A stretch of DNA of 24,322 nucleotides from NCBI GenBank assembly GCA_030647575.1, contig JAUSJS010000255.1:1-24322 (forward strand), written 5' to 3'. Positions within the stretch are counted from its first letter, which is position 1, and each line of letters starts with the position of its first letter. Below, piece by piece: positions 1-7,395 of the stretch. The DNA comes from Candidatus Limnocylindrales bacterium. GTDB lineage: Bacteria; Chloroflexota; Limnocylindria; Limnocylindrales; CSP1-4. The position numbers and the translations under genes are program-made. The notes under the pieces were generated by a model. It was not told the DNA's origin. It did not search any database and saw only the letters and a program-made list of their open reading frames with translations.

Positions 1-1414
1 CAGCACGACGGGCCGTACTGGCGGATCGGGCTCGCTGGCGCCCGAGTACGACGCGATCGAGGCGGCGATCCTCAATATCGGCGGCTGGATGGACTCCTAC
101 GTCGATGCGGCGTTCCGGATGCAGGCCGCCTGTTCCGCCCCGTCAAGAACGATCGTCGGGAACTGGGTCCACGGCCTGCCCGCGTCGGCGACCCCCGGGC
201 CGAATGTTGACGAGCTCCACGAGCTGGTCCGGTTCTTCGATCGCTGGCTGAAGGGCGTGTCGAACGGCGCCGACGAGGAACCGCCGATCGTCTGGTTCGA
301 GCGCGAGTACGCCGAGCCGCAGCCGTTCCCGGCGAGCCTGCCGGGTCGCTGGCGCTCCGCCGCCGCCTATCCGCATCCAGCGGTCGAGGCGCGAGCCTGG
401 TCGTTCGCCGGCGGGGCGCTGCCGCTCGTCGGGCGGCTGGTCGTGGACGCCGACGCGAGCCGGGAACCCGCCGGTACCGACCGCTACCGGCATCGGGCGA
501 CCATGGGGACGCGGGCCTCGCTTTCCTGGGGCGCCGGCGGGCCGCCGAACGGCCTGGCCCGCGACTTGCGCCCGGACGAGAGCCTCGGCCCGACCTTCAC
601 CTCGGAGCCGCTGGAAGCACCGCTGGAAGTGCTCGGCGTTCCGGAGGTGGTCCTGCATCTCGCGGTCTCGGCGCCGGTTGCCACGGCCGTCGTCCGCCTG
701 ACCGACGTCGCCCCGGACGGCACCTCGGCCCAGGTCTCGGCCGGGATCCTCAACCTGACCCACCGCCGATCGCACGTGCGCCCAGAGCCGCTCTCACCCG
801 GAGCGGTCGAGGAGGTCCGCATCGCACTCCGTCCCGCCGGCTATCGCTTCCTGGCGGGACACCGGATCCGGGTGTCCGTGGCATCGGCCGCCTGGCCGGT
901 CATCTGGCCGTCGCCATTTCCGGCGACGTTCGAGCTGCACCGCGGGCCGGCCATCCCGTCTCGTCTGGTCCTGCCCGTCGTGCCACCGGCCGGGGGGCCC
1001 GGCGACCTGCCGGTGCCGGCGTTCAAGACCACGCCGCCGGACGAGCCCGAGGTCGGCGGTGAGGGCAGCGTGGACGAGCCGGTCTGGCGGATCGCCACGG
1101 ACGTCATCGACGACACCCTCACGGTCACGATCCACGACGGCGGCGAGGACGTCCTCGACGACGGCCGGCGGCTGTATGCGGCCGAGACGCTGGAGTTGAC
1201 CGCGAGCGACGGAGACCCCGCCCGCGCCTCGCTGAAGGCCGACGTCGTCTATCGCTGGCGCGAGCACGCCTTCGAGACGGAGATTCGCGTTCGCGCGCGC
1301 CAGACGAGCGATGCGGCCGCGTTCGATCTCGCGGTCGAGCTGGAGGTCGACCTCGACGGCGAGCCATTCTTCCGGCGCCAGTGGCGCGAATCGATCGAGC
1401 GCCGCCTCGTCTGA
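1..1414 (+). CDS. CocE/NonD (X-Pro dipeptidyl-peptidase-like) serine hydrolase, C-terminal part
   Basis: This is the 3' part of a hydrolase of the CocE/NonD family (alpha/beta hydrolase plus a C-terminal jelly-roll, the PepX C-terminal domain). The open frame runs from position 2. A GGWMDSY segment at 74-94 carries the expected catalytic Asp, and GNWVHG soon after carries the expected catalytic His. The catalytic Ser would lie upstream of the window. The rest reads as a beta-rich jelly-roll domain (EPLEAPLEVLG, GHRIRVSVAS). The family usually runs 550-700 residues, so roughly 150-250 N-terminal residues are missing. Bases 1-30 read QHDGPYWRIG in frame 1, and from base 32 frame 2 reads SLAPEYDAIE. 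Together these match the family's HD..YW...SL...Y..I pattern, so a one-base insertion near 28-31 is likely. The fold is clear; the substrate (ester, amide or peptide) cannot be told. It converges on the next gene with a 20-base gap. Confidence 0.8.
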   Translation, partial: STTGRTGGSGSLAPEYDAIEAAILNIGGWMDSYVDAAFRMQAACSAPSRTIVGNWVHGLPASATPGPNVDELHELVRFFDRWLKGVSNGADEEPPIVWFEREYAEPQPFPASLPGRWRSAAAYPHPAVEARAWSFAGGALPLVGRLVVDADASREPAGTDRYRHRATMGTRASLSWGAGGPPNGLARDLRPDESLGPTFTSEPLEAPLEVLGVPEVVLHLAVSAPVATAVVRLTDVAPDGTSAQVSAGILNLTHRRSHVRPEPLSPGAVEEVRIALRPAGYRFLAGHRIRVSVASAAWPVIWPSPFPATFELHRGPAIPSRLVLPVVPPAGGPGDLPVPAFKTTPPDEPEVGGEGSVDEPVWRIATDVIDDTLTVTIHDGGEDVLDDGRRLYAAETLELTASDGDPARASLKADVVYRWREHAFETEIRVRARQTSDAAAFDLAVELEVDLDGEPFFRRQWRESIERRLV

Positions 1415-1434
1415 GGCCCGTCCCGGCGGCGACC

Positions 1435-2949
1435 CTACCCGGCCGCGATGCGGCTCGCCAGATCGGCGATTGCCATACGGGTGTCGGTCGTATCGAAGCG
1501 CAGGAGCGGATCGGGCTCGATGGCGCGCTCCACCACGCGTCCTCCGAGACGGCTGTAGATGACCGGGAAGATCGCCCCGCTGCCGTCCGCCTCGAGGCTC
1601 GTGACGATGGCGTCGGGCCCCTCGGAGTCGAGGACGTGGGCGAGCGGCTGGATGCCGTCGTCGCGCAGGCCGCCAGAGCTGTCGGCGGTCAGCACATGGG
1701 CGAGATAACCGCGCTGGTGGAACAGCTCCGGCGACTCGGCCAGCTCATTGGCCATGAAGCTGGCGACCGCCTCGGGCGCGATGATCGGGCGTTCGGGCTC
1801 GATCTCGAAGCGGGTGCGTGCCAGATGTGTCGCGAGGACACGGGCGTTGTAGCGCGCCCCATGGACGGCGCCCGAATTCGCCGGGATGCCGTATTTTCGG
1901 AGCCCCTTGGCACCCTGGCCGATCGTCCCGGCGAAGAAGATGCCGGGCACGCTGACGCTCTCCCACCAGGGCGTCTGGGCCGGCAGCAGGCTCGCCCCGA
2001 ACGTGGTGACCCCCAGGGCCGGCAGGTCGACCAGCGGGGTCACGAACCCGGTCGCGGCGATCACGTCGTCGACCTCGATGACCAGGTCCGCGCCACCGTC
2101 GGTCCGCCGGAGGTGAGCGACGAGCTCGCCGCCGGATCCCTGCTCGATCCGGTCGATCGCCGCGTCGAGCACGGTCACGCCGCCGCCCAGGACATGGTCC
2201 TCGTACGGCTGGACGTAGCGCGCGCGGACGCCCACCAGGGATCGCGTTTCGACCGACAGGCGCGCTTGCGAGGGCGATGCGAGCACGATCTGGCGCGCCC
2301 ACGGAAGGAGGCCGGTGGCCAGCTCGAATCCTGAGTTCTGCTTGCCCACGATGAACACCCGCCGGCCGGCGTAGGTCTCAACCGGGCGCACGTCGGCGTA
2401 GTGATGGGTCAGCTCCATCCCGGGCCCGGGCGGCGTGTGCGCCTCGGCCACTCCGACTGCGACGACCATCGTTCCGCAGCGGTAGATCCCGTCGGTCGTC
2501 TCGATCGCGAACCGGTCGCCGTCCGGGCCGGATTCCCGGCTGGTCCCGGTCCAGCGGCAGTTGTAGCGGATGGCCAGCCCGGCCCGGTCCACGAAGGCGA
2601 CGAGGTTCGCCTCCATCTCTGCCCGTGACGGGAAGTACGAGCTGCCGTCCATCAGCCCGGGCTGCAGCGCCCTCGTCGCAGGTTCCTCGCCGAGCAGGCT
2701 GTTCCAGTCGTAGCGCTCGTAGGCGCGGGTCCCGCGCTCGACCGGGGCGTGCGGCTTGGTCCACGACAGCAGGCGCTGGAGGAACGGCCAGCGACGGAAC
2801 ATGCCGCCCGGTGACGGATCGGCCGAGATCACCGCGTGTTCCACGCCGAGACGCCGAAGCGAGTACGAGACCTGGATCGCACCCGGGCCGCTGCCGATGA
2901 CGACGACCGGGTAGCCTCCCGGCGGGAAGGGCGCGCTCAGCTCCGCCAT
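1435..2949 (-). CDS. FAD/NAD(P)-dependent oxidoreductase (flavin monooxygenase-like)
   Basis: This 504-residue protein has an N-terminal FAD-binding Rossmann fold with the motif VVVIGSGPGA (residues 15-24). A second nucleotide-binding site, VFIVGKQNSG (198-207), is in the place expected for NADPH. An ATGF motif lies in the C-terminal third (VDDVIAATGFVTPL), followed by a C-terminal FAD-closing segment. This layout fits the pyridine nucleotide-disulfide oxidoreductase/flavin monooxygenase superfamily. No redox CxxC pair is visible, so oxygenation or hydroxylation is likelier than disulfide reduction; the substrate is unknown. The ATG at 2949 is chosen because it sits just ahead of the FAD fold and lies inside the 3' end of the upstream CNB gene. 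That gives a 13-base overlap and suggests translational coupling. Longer in-frame reading upstream is low-complexity and coincides with the CNB gene. Confidence 0.8.
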   Translation of the reverse strand: MAELSAPFPPGGYPVVVIGSGPGAIQVSYSLRRLGVEHAVISADPSPGGMFRRWPFLQRLLSWTKPHAPVERGTRAYERYDWNSLLGEEPATRALQPGLMDGSSYFPSRAEMEANLVAFVDRAGLAIRYNCRWTGTSRESGPDGDRFAIETTDGIYRCGTMVVAVGVAEAHTPPGPGMELTHHYADVRPVETYAGRRVFIVGKQNSGFELATGLLPWARQIVLASPSQARLSVETRSLVGVRARYVQPYEDHVLGGGVTVLDAAIDRIEQGSGGELVAHLRRTDGGADLVIEVDDVIAATGFVTPLVDLPALGVTTFGASLLPAQTPWWESVSVPGIFFAGTIGQGAKGLRKYGIPANSGAVHGARYNARVLATHLARTRFEIEPERPIIAPEAVASFMANELAESPELFHQRGYLAHVLTADSSGGLRDDGIQPLAHVLDSEGPDAIVTSLEADGSGAIFPVIYSRLGGRVVERAIEPDPLLRFDTTDTRMAIADLASRIAAG

Positions 2950-3359
2950 CGGTTCGCCGCCCGCAATCGGCGAGCCTGGACCTGGAGCATCCGGTACATG
3001 ACCCTGGGATGGTCGATCAGGAAGCCTTCGACACGGGGCCCCGCCAGGACCAGGCAACGGAGTGGCCGAAGCGCGACCACGTCGGCGATCGGTGATTCGC
3101 CGAGGACGATCGAGACCTCCCCGAAGAAGTCGCCGCGAGCGAGTCGCGCGCGCTCGGTTCCGTCGATCACGACCGCCGCCTCGCCATCGAGGACCACGTA
3201 GAATCCGGAACCTGTCAGCCCCTGGCGCAGGACTCGCTCGCCCTCGGCGAAGACCGCCTCTTCGAAGGTGTGCACGATCCCGGCGAGCTGCGGATCGGTC
3301 AAATCGGCGAACAGCGTGAAGCCGGCGATCGCGTCCACCAGCTCCTCTCGACCGACCAT
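2937..3359 (-). CDS. Single-domain cyclic-nucleotide-binding-fold protein (degenerate phosphate cassette)
   Basis: This 140-residue protein is one CNB (cNMP-binding, CRP/PKA-type) domain with no DNA-binding helix-turn-helix and no membrane helix. Residues 13-30 (GFTLFADLTDPQLAGIVH) are the helical lead-in. Residues 35-75 form the beta-roll with the usual GSGFYVVLDGEAAVV pattern. The phosphate-binding cassette is at 76-94 (GDFFGEVSIVLGESPIADV). The Glu of FGE (E81) is kept, but the Arg expected after the Pro is Ile (I91), so tight binding of canonical cAMP or cGMP is doubtful. The ATG at 3359 fits the usual domain start. The gene overlaps the flavoprotein by 13 bases and is divergent from the second CNB gene at 3462. 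It may serve as a regulatory subunit or sensor for the oxidoreductase; that is inference. Confidence 0.8.
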   Translation of the reverse strand: MVGREELVDAIAGFTLFADLTDPQLAGIVHTFEEAVFAEGERVLRQGLTGSGFYVVLDGEAAVVIDGTERARLARGDFFGEVSIVLGESPIADVVALRPLRCLVLAGPRVEGFLIDHPRVMYRMLQVQARRLRAANRWRS

Positions 3360-3461
3360 GCTCGCATGGTGCCAGACGCGGGCCCGCCGTGGAAGCCGTC
3401 CCGTGTTGACGGCCCCCGCCGCGCGGCGCAGCATGGCCCCTTCGAGCACGATGGAGGAACG
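3360..3461. promoter_or_regulatory. Divergent promoter region between two CNB genes
   Basis: These 102 bases separate the two head-to-head CNB genes and must hold the 5' signals for both directions unless transcription enters from elsewhere. On the plus strand a GGAGG at 3453-3457 stands four bases before the GTG at 3462. On the minus strand CACCAT lies six bases ahead of the ATG at 3359, which is one base off a TANNNT-type -10 placed for a near-leaderless transcript. I cannot identify a convincing -35 box or a CRP-like operator. Confidence 0.4.
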
Positions 3462-3890
3462 GTGACCCTCAGCCGCGAACGCACGACCCAGCTCCTGTCC
3501 CAGACCCGTCTCTTCGCCGGGGTGGGTGCCGAGGGTCTGGGGAGGATCGCCGACCGGATCACCGAGGTCGACGTACCGGCCGCTCGAGTGATCGCCCGCC
3601 AGGGCGAGATCGGCACCGGCTTCTTCATCATCGCCTCGGGCTCCGTGCGCGTGATCCGCGACGGCGAGACGCTCGCCGAGCTCGGCCCGGGCGAGTTCTT
3701 CGGAGAGCTCTCGGTCATCGACGGCCTGCCCCGGGTCGCCCAGGTCGTCAGCGCCGAGCCGACGACCTGCCTTGCCCTCGCCACATGGGACTTCGAGGCG
3801 GTCGTGCGCGAGCAACCGAGCGTCGCCCTCGCGATCTTGCGCGAGCTGGCCGGCCGGCTGCGCGAGCTGACCGAAGCGCACCATCACTGA
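3462..3890 (+). CDS. Single-domain cyclic-nucleotide-binding protein (intact phosphate cassette)
   Basis: This 142-residue protein is a single CNB domain. It has helical lead-in residues 7-31 (TTQLLSQTRLFAGV...), a beta-roll (GTGFFIIASGSVRVI, 51-65) and a phosphate-binding cassette GEFFGELSVIDGLPRVAQV (77-95). The conserved Glu (E82) and Arg (R91) are both present, so cyclic nucleotide binding is plausible. C-terminal helices follow (115-137) and there is no helix-turn-helix, so this is not a CRP/FNR transcription factor. I chose the GTG at 3462 because GGAGG precedes it by four bases and because it places the domain start correctly; the in-frame ATG at 3270 adds about 64 low-complexity residues overlapping the divergent gene. 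The next gene, encoding a class III cyclase, starts 19 bases after the stop, so cyclase and receptor are probably co-transcribed. Confidence 0.8.
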   Translation: MTLSRERTTQLLSQTRLFAGVGAEGLGRIADRITEVDVPAARVIARQGEIGTGFFIIASGSVRVIRDGETLAELGPGEFFGELSVIDGLPRVAQVVSAEPTTCLALATWDFEAVVREQPSVALAILRELAGRLRELTEAHHH

Positions 3891-3909
3891 GCTCCGGGGC
3901 GCCACCAGG

Positions 3910-6657
3910 ATGACCGCGACCCCGCCCCCGAGCGGCACCGTCACCTTCCTGTTCACTGACATCGAGGGCTCGACCCGCCTCGAACAGCAGATCGGGACCG
4001 CGCGCTACGCCGCCCTGCTCGAACGCCACCGGGAGATCCTGCGCGACGCGTTCGGCGCCCATGGCGGCGTGGAGCAGGGCACCGAGGGCGATTCGTTCTT
4101 CGTCGTCTTCAACAGCGCCCGGGAGGCCGTCGCGGCCGCCATCGACGCGCAGCGCGGGCTGGCGGCGGAACCGTGGCCGGACGACGCCCCGATCCGGGTC
4201 CGGATGGGGCTGCACTCGGGCGAGGCCGGCATGGCCGGTGGGACGCTCGTCGGGCTCGACATCAATCGAGCCGCCCGGATCGCGGCGGTGGCCCATGGCG
4301 GCCAGATCCTCGTCTCCGACACGACCCGCGCGCTGGTCAGCGCCGGGCTGCCCGACGACCTCCACCTGCGCGACCTGGGTGAGCACCGCCTGCGCGACCT
4401 GGCCGGGCCGGAGCGGCTGGTCCAAGTGGATGCGGACGACCTGCCGGGCGAGTTTCCGGCCGTTCGCTCGCTGGACTCCCGCCCGAACAACCTGCCGACG
4501 CAGCTGACGACGTTCGTTGGCCGCGAGCGCGAGCTCGCCGAGGCGCTCGAGCTGCTCTCGCGAACGCGGTTGCTGACCATGACCGGGCCGGGGGGCACGG
4601 GCAAGACCCGGCTATCGCTGCAGGTCGCGGCCGCGGCTGCCGAGCGCTTTCCCGACGGCGTCTGGTTCGTCGCCCTGGAGCCGGTCCGCGACGCGGCGCT
4701 CGTCGCCCCGACGATCGCGCGGGCTCTTGGAGCTCAGGACAGCTCGACGCGTCCGGCGCTCGAGACGCTGGTCGATGCCATCGGCGAGCGCCACTACCTC
4801 ATCCTGCTCGACAACTTCGAACAGGTACTGGCCGCCGGGCCGGTCGTGGCCGAGATCCTGCGACGCTGCCCCAACGTGACCTGCCTGGTGACGACGCGCA
4901 CGGCCCTGCGCGTTTCCGGGGAGCAGGAGTACCCGATCCCTGGCCTACCCGCGCCGCCGGACATCTCGCGCCTGTCCGAGATGGAGCGCCTGAACCTGCC
5001 GCTTGCGATCCGCGAGCTCGACGTCGACGCGCTCAACCAATACGAGGCCGTCCGCCTGTTCATCGCTCGTGCGGTCGCGGTTCGTCCCGGCTTCACCGTT
5101 ACCAACGCGAACGCCCCGGCGGTCGCCCAGATCTGCGCCCAACTTCACGGCATGCCGTTGGCCATCGAGCTCGCCGCTGCGCGCATCAAGCTCCTGACAC
5201 CGGACCAGATCCTCGCTCGGCTGGGGCATCACCTCGCCCTGCTGACGGCTGGGTCGCGGGACCTGCCGGAGCGGCAGCAGACGCTGCGCGGTGCGATCGC
5301 CTGGAGCTACGACCTGCTCGACGAGGGCGCGCGGCGGCTGCTCGATCGGCTGTCGGTGTTCCTCGGCGGCTGCGATCTCGAGACGGCGGAGGCAGTCTGC
5401 GGGCCCGGAACGGAACTCGGCTTTGACATCTTCGACGGGCTCAGTGCGCTCGTCGATCAGAGCCTGTTACGGATCGAGGAGGGCGAGACGGCGCCACGCT
5501 TCGTGATGACCGAGACGATCGCCGAGTTTGCCAGCGAGATGCTGGAGACACGCGGCGAGCGGAACGCCGTTCAGGAACGGCATGCCCGGGTCTTCCTCGA
5601 TCTCGCCGAGCGAGCCGCTCCCAACCTGTCCGGGACCGACCAACGGCTGTGGCTCGACCGGTTGGAGCGCGATCACGACAACCTGCGCGCCGCGCTTGAC
5701 TGGTCGACGGGTCACCCCGAGCCGGATGTGGCGGCCCGTCTGGCCTTTGCCCTGTGGCGATTCTGGCAGCAGCGTGGCTACCTCAACGAGGCTCGCCGCC
5801 GGTTCGAGACGATGGCGGCACAGAACTGGACGCTCGAGCCGGCGGTCGCTGCCCGATTCGCAGAGGCGTTCGGCGGTGTCGCCTACTGGCAGGCCGACCA
5901 TCCGGCGGCTGATCGCTGGTACGAGGAGGCGCTCGAGATCTGGCGACGGCTGGGCGACAAACGGGAGATCGCCAACGCGCTCTACAACGACGCCTATGCC
6001 GACATCCTGCCGTACATGGGCCTGGCCGGCATGGAGTTCCCTGAGGAGGCCGCCGGCGTCGGTCGCGCCAAGCTCGAGGAGGCGCTGGCGCTCTACCGCG
6101 AGGTCGGCGACAAGGCGGGCGAGGGCAACGTCCTGTGGGGCCTTGGGAGCTATCACTACTTCGCCAATGCCGGCAACGAGGCCGAGCGCTGGTATCTCGA
6201 GTCGCTCGCGCTCCATCGCGACAGCGGCCAGCGAACGATGGAGGCCTGGTCGCTCCACATGCTCGCGCTCGTGACGATTGCGCGCGAGAACGTCGGACCG
6301 TCGCGTGATTACGCGCGGCACGCGCTGCGCCACTTCCGCGATGCGGGTGATGTGGCCGGCATCACCCTGGTGCTGGACGACCTGGCGTCGATCGCGGTCG
6401 CGCAGGACGACGCGCCGCGCGCAGCTCGCCTGTTTGGCGGAGCGCGGCACCTCCAGCACACGACCGGGACCGACCTCGCGAACTACGTCGAGGAGACGTA
6501 CAAGCAGTTCGATGCGCCATCCCCCCGGGGCGCTCTGCCGCCAGAGGACTTCGAGCGGTACGGCGCCGAGGGCGCGGCGATGAGCCTCGACGAGCTCGTC
6601 GCCTATGCGCTCGAAGGGGGCGACCTGCCCGAACCACACAAGGCCCCTACGACGTAG
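3910..6657 (+). CDS. Class III nucleotide cyclase - STAND/NB-ARC-type ATPase - TPR signalling protein
   Basis: This 915-residue protein has three parts. Residues 10-175 are a class III adenylate/guanylate cyclase homology domain. FTDIEGS (15-21) supplies the first metal Asp (D17), EGDSFF (59-64) the second (D61), and DINRAAR (117-123) the Asn/Arg pair (N119, R123) that stabilises the transition state, so it looks catalytically competent. Residues 200-540 are a STAND (NB-ARC-like) ATPase with P-loop GPGGTGKT (226-233), Walker B LILLDNFE (D301), TTR sensor (328-330), GMPLAIELAA (414-423) and a winged helix around LLDRLSVFLGGCDLETAEAVC. Residues 560-890 are helical TPR-like repeats. This architecture is frequent in Chloroflexota and Actinobacteria. 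The product (cAMP, cGMP or other) cannot be read from the sequence. The adjacent CNB proteins are candidate receptors. The ATG at 3910 lies only a few residues ahead of the cyclase fold. Confidence 0.9.
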   Translation: MTATPPPSGTVTFLFTDIEGSTRLEQQIGTARYAALLERHREILRDAFGAHGGVEQGTEGDSFFVVFNSAREAVAAAIDAQRGLAAEPWPDDAPIRVRMGLHSGEAGMAGGTLVGLDINRAARIAAVAHGGQILVSDTTRALVSAGLPDDLHLRDLGEHRLRDLAGPERLVQVDADDLPGEFPAVRSLDSRPNNLPTQLTTFVGRERELAEALELLSRTRLLTMTGPGGTGKTRLSLQVAAAAAERFPDGVWFVALEPVRDAALVAPTIARALGAQDSSTRPALETLVDAIGERHYLILLDNFEQVLAAGPVVAEILRRCPNVTCLVTTRTALRVSGEQEYPIPGLPAPPDISRLSEMERLNLPLAIRELDVDALNQYEAVRLFIARAVAVRPGFTVTNANAPAVAQICAQLHGMPLAIELAAARIKLLTPDQILARLGHHLALLTAGSRDLPERQQTLRGAIAWSYDLLDEGARRLLDRLSVFLGGCDLETAEAVCGPGTELGFDIFDGLSALVDQSLLRIEEGETAPRFVMTETIAEFASEMLETRGERNAVQERHARVFLDLAERAAPNLSGTDQRLWLDRLERDHDNLRAALDWSTGHPEPDVAARLAFALWRFWQQRGYLNEARRRFETMAAQNWTLEPAVAARFAEAFGGVAYWQADHPAADRWYEEALEIWRRLGDKREIANALYNDAYADILPYMGLAGMEFPEEAAGVGRAKLEEALALYREVGDKAGEGNVLWGLGSYHYFANAGNEAERWYLESLALHRDSGQRTMEAWSLHMLALVTIARENVGPSRDYARHALRHFRDAGDVAGITLVLDDLASIAVAQDDAPRAARLFGGARHLQHTTGTDLANYVEETYKQFDAPSPRGALPPEDFERYGAEGAAMSLDELVAYALEGGDLPEPHKAPTT

Positions 6658-6666
6658 CATGGGCCG

Positions 6667-6888
6667 ATGACAGCCGTGCCGATCTCAGGGGCGCCGGGGC
6701 CGGCTCAGCCGCACGCCAACGCCGTCGCGTTGCAGCCGATCCAGTTCCTGGAGCCCGACATCGGAGCCGAGCCGGATCCGGGCCTGGTGATCCTGACCTG
6801 CGCGAATTGCGGCGCGGCAATGGATGAGCGCAAGTGCAAGCTCATTTGCCGCTGCGGATACTTCCTGTCCTGTTCTGACTATTACTGA
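6667..6888 (+). CDS. Small Cys-rich zinc-ribbon-like protein, unknown function
   Basis: This 73-residue protein begins nine bases after the cyclase stop. The first 40 residues are Pro/Ala-rich and probably unstructured. The last 30 carry six cysteines (C45, C48, C57, C61, C63, C69) in CxxC, CxxxCxC and a final C, ending in the aromatic tail LSCSDYY. The first four or five could bind one Zn(II) or an iron-sulfur cluster. The Cys spacing and the tail look conserved in design rather than random, which is why I call it a gene despite its size. It lies in the same direction as its neighbours, with 25 bases before the SRPBCC gene. I do not recognise a named family. A regulator or a metallo-adaptor are both possible. 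Confidence 0.65.
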   Translation: MTAVPISGAPGPAQPHANAVALQPIQFLEPDIGAEPDPGLVILTCANCGAAMDERKCKLICRCGYFLSCSDYY

Positions 6889-6913
6889 CCGCCGAGAGCC
6901 TCGAGGCGACCCC

Positions 6914-7339
6914 ATGGCCGAACCGCTTCCGCCGATCGTCTTCACGATCGAGACGCCCGCCTCGGCCGTGGAGGCCTGGGCGGCGGTGACCCAGCCGGAA
7001 CGGATCGCCGAGTGGTTCACCGACGCCAGCCCGCTCGGCAAGGTCGGCGACCCGTATCGCCTCGACTTCGGCGATGGCAGCCTGGTCGAGGGCGTCGTCA
7101 GGCTCGTGGAGCCCGGGCAGCGCTTCACCCACACCTGGGTCTGGTCGGACGTCGAGCCGTCCCACGAAACCCTGGTGACCTGGTCGATCGAGCCGATCCG
7201 CGAGGGAGGCAGCCGGGTCACCCTGACCCACGGGGGATGGGCCGAGGCAGGCGTTGACGAGGCCATTCGCGACGACCATGAGGCGTACTGGAGCGGCTAC
7301 TTGGACGACCTGGCGGGGATCCTGGGCGTCACCGACTGA
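6914..7339 (+). CDS. SRPBCC/AHSA1-like domain protein
   Basis: This 141-residue protein has the START-like (SRPBCC, AHSA1) pattern. An opening beta strand with IVFTIETPASAVEAWAAVTQPERIAEWF (residues 8-35) has the W/F pattern of AHSA1 proteins. Next comes a beta sheet with GQRFTHTWVW and SRVTLTHGGW. The C-terminal helix (AYWSGYLDDLAGILG) closes the hydrophobic pocket. Members bind small hydrophobic ligands or act as Hsp90 activator-like or polyketide cyclase-like proteins; no catalytic residue can be assigned here. The ATG at 6914 puts the first strand right at the N-terminus. It lies 25 bases after the Cys-rich gene and 56 bases before thyX, so it is probably in the same transcript as the genes upstream. 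Confidence 0.8.
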   Translation: MAEPLPPIVFTIETPASAVEAWAAVTQPERIAEWFTDASPLGKVGDPYRLDFGDGSLVEGVVRLVEPGQRFTHTWVWSDVEPSHETLVTWSIEPIREGGSRVTLTHGGWAEAGVDEAIRDDHEAYWSGYLDDLAGILGVTD

Positions 7340-7379
7340 CGCCTTCGCGCGGCGGTCTGCCCCCTGCGGCCGGCTGGGC

Positions 7380-7385
7380 TAAACT
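7380..7385 (+). promoter_or_regulatory. Candidate -10 box of thyX (short-leader transcript)
   Basis: TAAACT matches TANNNT and ends ten bases before the thyX ATG at 7396. This would place the RNA start about three to five bases before the ATG, and no Shine-Dalgarno-like sequence lies between. No clear TTGACA-like -35 is seen 16-18 bases upstream. It suggests thyX has its own promoter in addition to any read-through from upstream. Confidence 0.4.
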
Positions 7386-7395
7386 GGCGCTCCAG

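Noticed and set aside
3462..3890. CRP/FNR-type transcription factor
   Set aside because: The protein ends right after the CNB C-terminal helices and has no helix-turn-helix domain.
2937..6657. CBASS- or Pycsar-type anti-phage system
   Set aside because: The cyclase is a large STAND/TPR signalling protein rather than a defence cyclase, and neither CNB protein has a toxic effector domain (no TIR, nuclease or membrane part).
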